64,000 nucleotides of DNA. Source: Nocardioides sp. cx-173 (lineage in GTDB: Bacteria; Actinomycetota; Actinomycetes; Propionibacteriales; Nocardioidaceae). Shown one piece after another: positions 51,527 through 59,632 of this stretch (position 1 is the first letter of the stretch; every line of letters starts with the position of its first letter). A program made the position numbers and the translations under genes. The stretch is taken from assembly GCF_021117365.1 (NCBI RefSeq), contig NZ_CP088262.1, positions 3,040,501-3,104,500 of the forward strand. The letters run 5' to 3'. The notes beneath the pieces were generated by a model. The model was not told the origin of the DNA, did not search any database, and worked only from the letters and a program-made list of their open reading frames with translations.

Positions 51527-52375
51527 TCAGCCGGCCGTGGCCTCCAGGCCCTGGTCCACCAGGCGGCGGGCGTACAGCGCCGAGATCTCCCGCGCCGCCG
51601 ACTGCACCTGCTTGGCCAGCGCCACGGGGTCGAAGCGTCCGGTGGGCCCGGAGACGGACACCGCCGCCACCGCCACGCCTTGGCTGATGATCGGCGCGGC
51701 GACGCAGGTCAGGCCGAGCGCCGCCTCCTCCCGGTCGAAGGCGACCCCATGCTTGCGCACCTGGTTGAGCTCGGAGACGAAGAGTCCCGGGGCCGCGATC
51801 GAGTGCGGCGTACGACGAGCCAGGCCCTCCTGCAGGATCTGCTCGACCGCCTCTCGGTGACCGAACGGCAGCATGGCCTTCCCCAGCGCCGAGCACGAGG
51901 CCCGCATCCGGCCGCCGACCTTGGTCGGCACCCTGACGTTCCCGTGACCATGGATCTTGTCGAGGTAGACCACGTCCACTCCGTCCAGCACCGCGAGGTG
52001 GACGACGTAGCGGCTGCGCAGGAAGAGGTCGCTGAGGAACGGGCCCGCGATGCTGCGCAGATCGCCGTGGCTGCACATGGGGACGCAGTTGCCCAGCTCG
52101 AAGAGCATCCGGTCGAGCCGGTAGTCGGTGCCGGAGCGCTCCAGGTAGCCGCTCGCCTCGAGCTGGGCCAGCAGCCGGAACGCGGTGGACTTGGGCAGCC
52201 CGGTCAGCCGCGCCAGCTCACTTACCCCCGCGACCGGTCCCACCCCGCGGAACGACGCGAGCAGGCGCAGAGCCTTGCTCACCGAGGTCACCGCGGGGCC
52301 GTCGTCGTCCGCCGGGGACTCCGGCAATGCCTGAACCGAAGAGATTCCCCCCACGGGCATGGGCTGCACCGACAT
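51527..52375 (-). CDS. IclR family transcriptional regulator
   Basis: This 282-residue regulator has an N-terminal winged helix-turn-helix (SKALRLLASFRGVGPVAGVS, then LARLTGLPKSTAFRLLAQLE) and an IclR effector domain (AVLDGVDVVYLDKIHGHGNV, RASCSALGKAMLPFG, TCVAAPIISQGVAVAAVSVS). It is the only dedicated DNA-binding regulator in the 27-kb minus-strand block and is the best candidate for its control. Its effector domain resembles the C-terminal half of the two flavin reductases, suggesting a shared ligand class. A roughly 25-residue tail precedes the HTH. Confidence 0.93.
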   Translation of the reverse strand: MSVQPMPVGGISSVQALPESPADDDGPAVTSVSKALRLLASFRGVGPVAGVSELARLTGLPKSTAFRLLAQLEASGYLERSGTDYRLDRMLFELGNCVPMCSHGDLRSIAGPFLSDLFLRSRYVVHLAVLDGVDVVYLDKIHGHGNVRVPTKVGGRMRASCSALGKAMLPFGHREAVEQILQEGLARRTPHSIAAPGLFVSELNQVRKHGVAFDREEAALGLTCVAAPIISQGVAVAAVSVSGPTGRFDPVALAKQVQSAAREISALYARRLVDQGLEATAG

Positions 52376-52422
52376 CGCATCCTCCCTCGAGCCGCCGACC
52401 ACGTCGTCGACGGTGACCAGCG

Positions 52423-53754
52423 TCACGCCTCGGAGCCCGGAGCGCAAGCCCGGAGCGTTCCATCTTTCGGAACACCGCCTGGAGCGCCCGGACCGCTCCG
52501 GTCCCGGGGGTCGTCGAGCCGGCGCAGAACCGCCCCGCCGCGCCAGCCTCCGAAGGCGAGGGCGAGCAGCCCGAGAGCGACCGCTCCGCCCGCCACCGTG
52601 ACCTGGGGGCCGACGCGATCCGAGAGCCACCCCTGCCCCAGCGCCCCCAGAGGGAAGCTGCCCGTGAAGATCATGATCCGCACCGCGAGCACCCGCCCCC
52701 GCACGTGGTCGGCCACGATCAGCTGGATCGCGGTGTTGGCGGACGAGACCACCGCCAGGAACGAGGCGCCGACCAGCATGAGCGAGAGCGCCGCCAGCGG
52801 CAGGTTGGGAGCGGCGGCGAAGCCGAGCATGCCCAGGGCGCACAGCGGCAGCGCCCAGCGCACCATCCGCGACAGCGTCAGGCGCAGGAAGCCACCGGAC
52901 ACCAGGGGCGCCGCGAGCAGCGAGCCGATGCCGAGGGCGGCGTTCAACAGGCCGAGGCCCACCGCGCCGACGGTGAAGATCTCGTCGGCGAACACCACGG
53001 TGAACCCGAAGATCGGGTTGGCGAAGAAGCCGATCAGCACCGAGACGATGATCGCCACCTGGATGCCGCGCTGGCCCCGGACGTAGCGCAGCGCCTCGGC
53101 GAAGCCGCTGAAGGTGCCTGCGGTGCCGGGTACGGCACCGGGTCGCGGGCGCGCGCGGACGGTGAACAGCGCCCAGATCACGAAGCCGAACGACAGCGCG
53201 TTGAGCAGGAACGCCCAGCCGGGGCCCAGGGTGGCCAGCAGCAGCCCGGCGATGGCCGGCCCGATCGAGCGGGCGGCGTTGAACTGCAGCGAGTTGAGCG
53301 CGATCGCCGACGTGAGGTCGGCACGCGGCACCAGGTCGTTCACGAAGGACTGCCAGCTGGGCAGGTTGATCCCGTGGAACACACCGCTCACCGCCATCAC
53401 GGCCATGATCGCCACAGGCTCGTGTCTGCCGACGAACCACAGCACGCACAGCCCGGCCGCCGCGAGCGCGCCGCCGGCCTGGGTGGCGAGCAGCAGGCGG
53501 CGGCGGTCGAAGCGGTCGGCGAGGCTGCCCCCGAGTGGTGCGCACAGGACCCCGGGCAGGAACTGCGCGAGCGCAGCCAGTCCCACCCAGAACGCGCTCT
53601 GGGTGAGCTCGTAGAGGACGTACGGGACCGCCAGGTTGGTGAGCCAGGTGCCGACGTTGGAGGCCAGTGCGCCGCACCAGAAGATCAGGTAGTCGCGGTG
53701 CCGGAACGCACGCACGGAGTAGGCGAGCCCGCGGGCGTCGGCGAGGTCACCCAT
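52423..53754 (-). CDS. MFS transporter, MFS_3/enterobactin-exporter-like
   Basis: This protein of about 443 residues has 12 helices and the MFS_3 features YLIFWCGALASNVGTWLTNL, GGSLADRFDRRRLLLATQAG and ALNSLQFNAARSIGPAIAGL. These proteins are usually exporters or of unknown substrate; here one could move a pathway compound. I chose the ATG at 53754 (MGDLADARGL), which overlaps the reductase 2 stop by 8 bp; a GTG at 53775 is possible. The last 35 residues are Gly/Pro-rich and probably disordered. Confidence 0.87.
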   Translation of the reverse strand: MGDLADARGLAYSVRAFRHRDYLIFWCGALASNVGTWLTNLAVPYVLYELTQSAFWVGLAALAQFLPGVLCAPLGGSLADRFDRRRLLLATQAGGALAAAGLCVLWFVGRHEPVAIMAVMAVSGVFHGINLPSWQSFVNDLVPRADLTSAIALNSLQFNAARSIGPAIAGLLLATLGPGWAFLLNALSFGFVIWALFTVRARPRPGAVPGTAGTFSGFAEALRYVRGQRGIQVAIIVSVLIGFFANPIFGFTVVFADEIFTVGAVGLGLLNAALGIGSLLAAPLVSGGFLRLTLSRMVRWALPLCALGMLGFAAAPNLPLAALSLMLVGASFLAVVSSANTAIQLIVADHVRGRVLAVRIMIFTGSFPLGALGQGWLSDRVGPQVTVAGGAVALGLLALAFGGWRGGAVLRRLDDPRDRSGPGAPGGVPKDGTLRACAPGSEA

Positions 53755-54985
53755 CCGCGTCGGCCGGGGCGGCACGGTAGGCGGCCGTCACCCGCTCGGC
53801 GGCGGACGTGAGCGCCCGGGTCCACTCCTCCACCCGGGCGCCGTCGACGTCGCACGGCAGCCGGCTCAGCCGCAGCACCTGGGCCACCTCGCCGTCGACC
53901 CCGAAGATGGGCGCGACGATGGACTGCACGTCGTAGCGGCGCCCGGCCACCACCTCGACGGGCTCGTAGGCCGCGGAGAGCCGCTCGATCTCCCGCTCGA
54001 TCTCCCGGTGCCGCGACGGCGTCAGCCGGCCCGAGGAGTTCTCCCGGAGGAGGTCGTGCAGCCGGGTGTCCGCATCCTCGCCGACCATTGCCATCGACCA
54101 CCCTCGCTCCCGGGCGGTGGCCAGGCGCTGGCGGTACGCCTCGCGCCGGTCCCTGCCCGCGGCGGAGAGCCAGGCGTCGACCTCGTCCGGGCCCCGCCAG
54201 GCGACGTACAGGTCACCCAGCGGCGGGCGCAGCGGCACCCGGTTGCCCGGCGCGGCGCGGGTGGACGTGCCCGGCGCGGTGCTCACCGCCACGATCACGA
54301 GGTCGCCGCCGCCGCGCGACAGGAGCGAGCACTCGACCTCCAGGCCGCGAGCCAGCCGGTCCATCTCGGGGCGCGCCAGCTCCGCGAGCCGCACCCCCTT
54401 GATCAGGTCCGCCTCGGGCAGCGCCATCATCGAGCTCGGCACGAAGCGTCCGTAGCCGCCCTGGAAGAACAGCAGCGGCTGGACGGCCCGGGTGACCCGC
54501 AGGCGCTCGACCCGGCCGAGGACGAGGACATGGTCGCCGGCCGGGGTCACGTCGTGGTAGCCGCACTCGATCCACGCCACCACGTCGTCGAGGATCGGGG
54601 CGCCCCCGGGGGCGGGCGTCCAGCCGAGGTCGTCGAACGGCCTGGCGCCGGGCGTCGCGAAGCTGCGGCACACCGACTCCTGGTCGGCGGCGAGCACGTT
54701 GACGCAGATGGACGACGCCGTGCGCAGTCGCGCGAAGGTCCGCGAGGTGCGCGTCGGCAGGAAGGCGATCAGCGGGGGGTCGAGCGAGACCGAGGTGAAG
54801 GAGCCGATGGTCATGCCGACCGGCTGCCCCGTGGCGTCGATACCGGACACGACGACCACGCCGGTGGGGTAGTGCCCGAGAACCTCGCGGTACTTCAGGT
54901 CCTCGAAGCCGCGCGTGGCCGGAGGGCGACCGGACGCGTCGCGCCCGGTCGCCTTCGCCGCGAGCGCCGTCGAGGCCGTCGCCAT
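53747..54985 (-). CDS. Flavin reductase fused to an IclR-type effector-binding domain, copy 2
   Basis: This 412-residue protein has the same unusual two-part build as the protein at 42623. The reductase domain (about 30-180) has LGHYPTGVVVVSGIDATGQP, GSFTSVSLDPPLIAFLP and CVNVLAADQESVCRSF. The IclR-type ligand domain (about 195-400) has RVPLRPPLGDLYVAWRG, TARERGWSMAMVG and DVQSIVAPIFGVDGEVAQVL. No DNA-binding motif is seen. The two copies differ at many positions, so the duplication is not recent. It overlaps the MFS gene and lies 45 bp after the ring-fission hydrolase gene. Confidence 0.88.
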   Translation of the reverse strand: MATASTALAAKATGRDASGRPPATRGFEDLKYREVLGHYPTGVVVVSGIDATGQPVGMTIGSFTSVSLDPPLIAFLPTRTSRTFARLRTASSICVNVLAADQESVCRSFATPGARPFDDLGWTPAPGGAPILDDVVAWIECGYHDVTPAGDHVLVLGRVERLRVTRAVQPLLFFQGGYGRFVPSSMMALPEADLIKGVRLAELARPEMDRLARGLEVECSLLSRGGGDLVIVAVSTAPGTSTRAAPGNRVPLRPPLGDLYVAWRGPDEVDAWLSAAGRDRREAYRQRLATARERGWSMAMVGEDADTRLHDLLRENSSGRLTPSRHREIEREIERLSAAYEPVEVVAGRRYDVQSIVAPIFGVDGEVAQVLRLSRLPCDVDGARVEEWTRALTSAAERVTAAYRAAPADADG

Positions 54986-55030
54986 GGTGCTGCTCCTCTC
55001 CCCCGCCCCCCCGAGGGGCGGAAGGGAATG

Positions 55031-55867
55031 TCAGTTGTTCTCGATGAAGTCCGCGACGACGCGGTTGAACTCCTCCGCGTGCTCCACCTGGGCCCAGTGA
55101 CCGCAGCGGTTGAGCAGCAGCAGCCGGGAGTCGGGGATGAGGGCGACTAGGCGCAGGGAGTTCTCGTAGTGCACGACGCGGTCGTCGCGGCCGTGGATCA
55201 GCAGGGCCGGGACGCGGATCCCCGCGACCTGCTCCTCGGCCGGGAAGTCGCGCTTGTTGCGGACGCCGGCCAGGAAGTTGGCGACGTGGTCGGGGTGCTT
55301 GAGCAGGCTGTCCAGGCGGACCCGGGCCCGCTCCTCGCGCTGGTCTCCGGAGTCGTAGCTCATCACGTCGACGAGCTCGAGCATCGTCTCCATCGACGGC
55401 TGGCGGTAGCCCTTCTGCAGGATCTTGAGTCCCTCGGAGGGACCGTCTCCGGCACCGAAGATCTTCACCCCGGCGGCTCCGGCGCCCATGGTGATGAGGT
55501 GCGACTGGCGCTCGGGGTGCTCGACGGCGAAGCGGATCGTGGTGGCGCCGCCCATCGAGTTGCCGATGAAGGCCGCCTTGTCGATGCCCAGCTCATCCAG
55601 GAACTCCAGGGCGGTCTGCACATGGTTGCGCTGGTCGGGGGCGACGGTGTCCGACTCGCCCCAGCCCGGCATGTCCACGGCGTAGCAGGTGAACCTCTCG
55701 GCGAGCTCGACGATGTTCGGCCCGAAGTTGCTCCAGCCGGTGGCGCCAGGGCCGCTGCCGTGCAGGAGGAGGACCGGGGGGCCTTCACCGGCCTGGTTGT
55801 AGTGCACCTTGCCGGAGGGCAGGGAGACGTAGCGGCTGGTCGAATCGAACGTGAGGTCGAGGGTCAT
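55031..55867 (-). CDS. Meta-cleavage product hydrolase (BphD/HsaD-like)
   Basis: This 278-residue alpha/beta hydrolase has a full catalytic triad: S104 (FIGNSMGGATT), D228 (IHGRDDRVVHY) and H257 (RCGHWAQVEHAEEF). The oxyanion region is LLLHGSGPGATGWSNFGPNI. This is the typical pattern for C-C hydrolases acting on meta-cleavage products. It probably does the work that the Ser-less homologue at 37738 cannot. It precedes reductase 2. A 238-bp gap upstream holds a CoA-transferase-like remnant. Confidence 0.92.
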   Translation of the reverse strand: MTLDLTFDSTSRYVSLPSGKVHYNQAGEGPPVLLLHGSGPGATGWSNFGPNIVELAERFTCYAVDMPGWGESDTVAPDQRNHVQTALEFLDELGIDKAAFIGNSMGGATTIRFAVEHPERQSHLITMGAGAAGVKIFGAGDGPSEGLKILQKGYRQPSMETMLELVDVMSYDSGDQREERARVRLDSLLKHPDHVANFLAGVRNKRDFPAEEQVAGIRVPALLIHGRDDRVVHYENSLRLVALIPDSRLLLLNRCGHWAQVEHAEEFNRVVADFIENN

Positions 55868-56017
55868 GGAGGGGTCCTCTCTGGACGGGGTCCGGCCAGG
55901 CGGGCGGCGCCTTCTGGCGCCGGCTGTCAGGTGCCTGGCTCGGGAGGGTCGGTGTGGTCAGCGTGCCGTGATGCGACGCCGATCACGAGACATCGGTGCC
56001 GTGGGCCGGAACGCCGG

Positions 56018-56104
56018 TCAGTGTCCGCGGAGGACCCGCTCGACCGCGATGATCTCGGCCCCCATGTCGCCGAGGGTCATCGCGGCGTACGGCGCCGAGC
56101 GGGC
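56018..56104 (-). pseudogene. Remnant of a CaiB/alpha-methylacyl-CoA racemase N-terminus
   Basis: The minus strand reads ARSAPYAAMTLGDMGAEIIA and then VERVLRGH before a stop at 56018. The segment PYAAMTLGDMGAEIIAVER is typical of the first conserved block of CoA-transferase family III/AMACR proteins. No start and no remainder of such a protein are present, so about 28 residues of a gene of some 360 survive. It is a deletion scar in the gap between the enoyl-CoA hydratase and ring-fission hydrolase genes. An intact family member lies at 58370. Confidence 0.55.
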
Positions 56105-56105
56105 C

Positions 56106-56885
56106 TCAGCGGCCCTGCCACTGGGGCTCCCGGCGCTCGAGGAACGCCCGGGCCCCTTCCTTCTGGTCCTCGGACATGTAGACGTCCGGCCCCGCGTCCA
56201 TCCGGATCGCGCTGTGCGGGGGCAGCCCCGCGGTCTTGCGGTAGGTGAGCTTGAGCCGCTGCAGCGACAGCGGGGCCGACGAGATCACGTCACCGAGCCA
56301 GTCGAGCCCCTCCTGGAGGACGTCCTCGCCGGGGAGCACCTTGTTGACCAGGCCCCAGCGCTCGGCCTCCTCCAGCGGGATGCGCCGGCCGGTGTAGAGC
56401 CACTCCATCGCGATGCCCGGGGGCACGGTCACCGGCAGCATGACCGAGGCGAAGTGGGCGCCGCGGGCCCGCTTGGACTCCGGGACCCCGAAGAACGCGG
56501 TCGGCGCGGCGACCCGCATGTCGCACGACAGGGCCAGCTCGAAGCCGCCCGCCATCGCCGGACCGTTGATGATCCCGACCGTCGGCTTGCGGGTGTCGAT
56601 CATGACCTCCATCAGGCTGCGCCGGTTGTTGTGCAGCGGCCCGTAGAACGGCTTGCCCTGGTCGGCCATGTCGCGAGCGCCCTTGAGGTCGGCGCCCGAG
56701 CAGAAGCTCGTGCCGGTTCCGGTGATCGCGATGACGTAGACGTCCGGGTCGTGGTCGGCCTCGATCAGCGCCTGGACCAGCGCGTCGTTGAGGTCCATGT
56801 TGAGGGCGTTGCGGACCTCGGGACGGTTGAGGGTCAGCAGGCGCACCTTGCCGTGGTCCTCGATCTTCAGCACGGGCTCGGTCAT
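56106..56885 (-). CDS. Enoyl-CoA hydratase/isomerase family protein
   Basis: This 259-residue crotonase-fold protein has VRLLTLNRPEVRNALNMDL, FCSGADLKGARDMA (oxyanion hole) and GIINGPAMAGGFELALSCDM with FFGVPESKRARGA. It should hydrate or rearrange a CoA-bound acid in side-chain degradation. At the two usual hydratase glutamate positions I see FELALS and GVPESK, so both acids may be present. I chose the ATG at 56885, which follows CCAGGAGATGCC. The aldehyde dehydrogenase gene lies 29 bp upstream. Confidence 0.9.
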   Translation of the reverse strand: MTEPVLKIEDHGKVRLLTLNRPEVRNALNMDLNDALVQALIEADHDPDVYVIAITGTGTSFCSGADLKGARDMADQGKPFYGPLHNNRRSLMEVMIDTRKPTVGIINGPAMAGGFELALSCDMRVAAPTAFFGVPESKRARGAHFASVMLPVTVPPGIAMEWLYTGRRIPLEEAERWGLVNKVLPGEDVLQEGLDWLGDVISSAPLSLQRLKLTYRKTAGLPPHSAIRMDAGPDVYMSEDQKEGARAFLERREPQWQGR

Positions 56886-56914
56886 GGCATCTCCTGGGGT
56901 CGAAGGGGTGAGGG

Positions 56915-58366
56915 TCAGGCGGGAGGCTCGGCGCGCACCGTCACCCACTGGGTGTCGGTGAACGCCTCGAGGTTGGCGCGCTGGCCGCCGTGGCGGGCGC
57001 CGTTGCCGGACAGGCCGACGCCGCCGAACGGCACCACGGCCTCGTCGTTGATCGTCTGGTCGTTGATGTGCACCAGGCCCGTGGGGACCAGGTCGGCGAG
57101 CGCGAGGCCCTTCATGACGTCGCGGGTGATGATGCCCAGCGACAGCCCGTAGTCGGAGTCGCGCGCCAGTGCGGCGGCCTCCTCCAGCGAGCCGAACGTC
57201 ATGACCGGCGCCACGGGCCCGAAGACCTCCTGCGCGTACGCCGGCGTGCTGGTCGTGACGCCGGTGAGCACCGTGGGAGCGTAGAAGAGCCCGTCGTAGG
57301 TGCCGCCGGCCTCCACGGTGGCGCCGCCGTTGACGCTGTCGGTGACGATCTGGTGCACGCGGTCGCGCTGCGAGGCGTCGATCAGCGGGCCGATCGCGAT
57401 CCCGGCCTGGGTCGGGTCGCCGACGGGCATGGCCCGGGCGACCTCGGCCAGCCCGGCGACGTACTCACGGGCGATGCTCTCGTGCACGAGGTGCCGGCCG
57501 GTGGCCATGCAGATCTGGCCCTGGTGGATGAACGAGCCCCGCGCGCCGGCGCCGACCGCACGCTCGAGGTCGGCGTCGTCGAGGACCACCATGGCGGAGT
57601 TGCCGCCGAGCTCGAGGTGCAGCCGCTTGAGGTACGGCGCCGCGGCCGCGGCGATCGCCTGACCGCCGCGAGTGGAGCCGGTGAACGCCAGCACGGGCAC
57701 GTCGGGGTGCCGCACGAGCGCCTCGCCGACATCGGCCCCGCCGGGGAGCACGTGCAGGAGGCCCGGGGGCAGCCCGGCCTCCTCGAAGATCCGGGCGAAG
57801 ACCACGCCGCCCACGACGGGGGTCCGCGGGTCGGGCTTGAGCACCACGGCGTTGCCGAGCGCCAGCGCCGGCGCGACCGAGCGCAGCGCCAGCAGGATGG
57901 GGGCGTTGAACGGGGCGATGACCCCGACGACACCCACCGGCACCTGACGGCTGAACGACAGCCGGGGCTGCGCCGAGCGCAGCATCTCGCCGTACGGCGC
58001 GGACGCGAGGGCGGCCGCCTGGTCGCACTCGTCGGCGCCGGTGGCGCCCTGGCCGTAGGCCATGGGGCGGATCGCGCCGGTCTCGCGGCCGGTCCACTCG
58101 CCGATCTCGTCGGTGTGCTCGAGCCACAGGTCGGCGGCGCGCGAGAGCACCTTGGCCCGGTCGCGGTAGCTCAGGGCGGCCCACTCGCGCTGCGCGACGA
58201 CGGCCCGCGCGACCGCGGCGTCGACGTCCTCGGTCGTGGCCAGCCCGACCTGCGCGAGGACCTGGCCGGTGGCGGGCTCGACGACGTCGACGGTCTGCTT
58301 CGACTCCGTCCAGCCGTCGGAGAAGATCGAGCGCTCCCAGGTGCGGTCGCCCAGCAGCTCACCCAT
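56915..58366 (-). CDS. NAD(P)-dependent aldehyde dehydrogenase
   Basis: This 483-residue ALDH has the proton acceptor Glu in LHLELGGNSAMVVLDD, the nucleophile Cys in HQGQICMATGRHLVHES (around residue 286) and GVIAPFNAPILLALRSVAPA for cofactor binding. It resembles benzaldehyde or salicylaldehyde dehydrogenases in the GQICMATGRH region. With a ThDP decarboxylase at the head of the block, an aromatic or alkyl aldehyde is a plausible substrate. It starts 3 bp after the CoA-transferase stop. Confidence 0.92.
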   Translation of the reverse strand: MGELLGDRTWERSIFSDGWTESKQTVDVVEPATGQVLAQVGLATTEDVDAAVARAVVAQREWAALSYRDRAKVLSRAADLWLEHTDEIGEWTGRETGAIRPMAYGQGATGADECDQAAALASAPYGEMLRSAQPRLSFSRQVPVGVVGVIAPFNAPILLALRSVAPALALGNAVVLKPDPRTPVVGGVVFARIFEEAGLPPGLLHVLPGGADVGEALVRHPDVPVLAFTGSTRGGQAIAAAAAPYLKRLHLELGGNSAMVVLDDADLERAVGAGARGSFIHQGQICMATGRHLVHESIAREYVAGLAEVARAMPVGDPTQAGIAIGPLIDASQRDRVHQIVTDSVNGGATVEAGGTYDGLFYAPTVLTGVTTSTPAYAQEVFGPVAPVMTFGSLEEAAALARDSDYGLSLGIITRDVMKGLALADLVPTGLVHINDQTINDEAVVPFGGVGLSGNGARHGGQRANLEAFTDTQWVTVRAEPPA

Positions 58367-58369
58367 CGC

Positions 58370-59632
58370 TCAGCCCGCCTGTCCGGCCGGCGCGGCCACG
58401 GACGCCTCGGTGGCACCGACCACGCCCTCGTCGATCAGCGCCTGCACCTCGTCGTCGGTCATGCCGAGGCGGGAGAGGATGTCGCGGGTGTCGGCTCCGA
58501 GCAGCGGCGGCGCCGAGGTGAACGGCAGGTTCTCGCCGTCGACCTGCATCGGCAGCCCCACGACCGCGAAGTCGGGGACCTGCGGGTGCGGCAGCGGCGC
58601 GACGGCGCCGAGGGCGATGACCTGAGGGTCGGTGGCCAGCTCGGTCGCGGCGCGCACCGGCGCGTTCGGCACCCCGGCGGCGAGCAGGATCGCGGCGATC
58701 TCGTCGCGCTCGAAGGTCGAGGTGACCTCCGACAGCGCGGCGACGACCTCGGCGCGGTGCTCGGAGCGGCCGACGTTGCTGCCGAAGCCCTCGCGGGCGT
58801 CGAGCTCGGGGTGGCCGATCGCGTCGAGCAGGCGCAGCCACATCCGCTGGCTGCCCGCCGCGATGAAGATGTGCCCGTCCGAGGTCGGGAAGGCGCCGTA
58901 CGGCACCACCCCGGGGAAGCCCGAGCCGAGCTTCTCGCGCTTGTTGCCCGCGGCCTGGTTGGTGAGGCTGCCGGCCACCCACTCCAGGGCGGTGTTGAGC
59001 AGCGACACGTTGACGTGGCTGCCGACGCCCTCCTGGTCGCGGCGGCGCAGCGCCTCCAGCACGCCGATGACGGCCCACATGGCGGTGCCCTTGTCCAGGA
59101 TGGACAGCGGCACCCGCGAGGGGCTGCCGTCCGACCCCTCGGGCATCATCGCGACGATGCCGGTGAACGCCTGCAGCAGCGGGTCGTACGCCGGCTCCTC
59201 GGCGCGCGGGCCGACCGGCCCGAAGCCGGTCATCTCCAGGTAGACCAGGCGCGGGTTGAGCTCCTGGATCCGCTCCCAGGTGAAGCCGGCCTTGGCCAGT
59301 GCCTGGGGCCGCAGGTTCTGCACGAGCACGTCGGCGCCCTTGATCAGCTCCTCCAGCACCGCTGCGCCCCGGGGCGTCTTGAAGTCCAGCTCGATGCTCT
59401 GCTTGTTGCGGTTGAGGCCGAGGAACGCGGTGCTCACCCCGTTCCAGGCGGGCGGCGCCCAGGCCCGGGTGTCGTCGCCGTGGCCGACCCGCTCCACCTT
59501 GATCACCTCGGCGCCCAGGTCGCCGAGGACCTGCCCGCACATCGGTCCGGCGACGCTGGTGCTCAGCTCGATGACCCGCAGCCCGTGCAGGGAGCCGGGT
59601 CGCTCGGAGGTCGGGATCTGGTCGTGGGTCAT
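58370..59632 (-). CDS. CaiB/BaiF family CoA-transferase
   Basis: This 420-residue family III CoA-transferase has LRVIELSTSVAGPMCGQVLG, DLGAEVIKVERVGHGDDTR, FLGLNRNKQSIELDFKTPRG and the catalytic Asp region in EEPAYDPLLQAFTG. It moves CoA from a donor thioester to an organic acid, probably activating the substrate or an intermediate for beta-oxidation-like steps. It is coupled in ATGA to the HMG-CoA-lyase-like gene. Confidence 0.92.
   Translation of the reverse strand: MTHDQIPTSERPGSLHGLRVIELSTSVAGPMCGQVLGDLGAEVIKVERVGHGDDTRAWAPPAWNGVSTAFLGLNRNKQSIELDFKTPRGAAVLEELIKGADVLVQNLRPQALAKAGFTWERIQELNPRLVYLEMTGFGPVGPRAEEPAYDPLLQAFTGIVAMMPEGSDGSPSRVPLSILDKGTAMWAVIGVLEALRRRDQEGVGSHVNVSLLNTALEWVAGSLTNQAAGNKREKLGSGFPGVVPYGAFPTSDGHIFIAAGSQRMWLRLLDAIGHPELDAREGFGSNVGRSEHRAEVVAALSEVTSTFERDEIAAILLAAGVPNAPVRAATELATDPQVIALGAVAPLPHPQVPDFAVVGLPMQVDGENLPFTSAPPLLGADTRDILSRLGMTDDEVQALIDEGVVGATEASVAAPAGQAG

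Noticed and set aside
55906..55921. GGCGCC-TTCT-GGCGCC hairpin upstream of the ring-fission hydrolase
   Set aside because: Each arm is itself a common GC palindrome in this DNA, and no regulatory context supports it.
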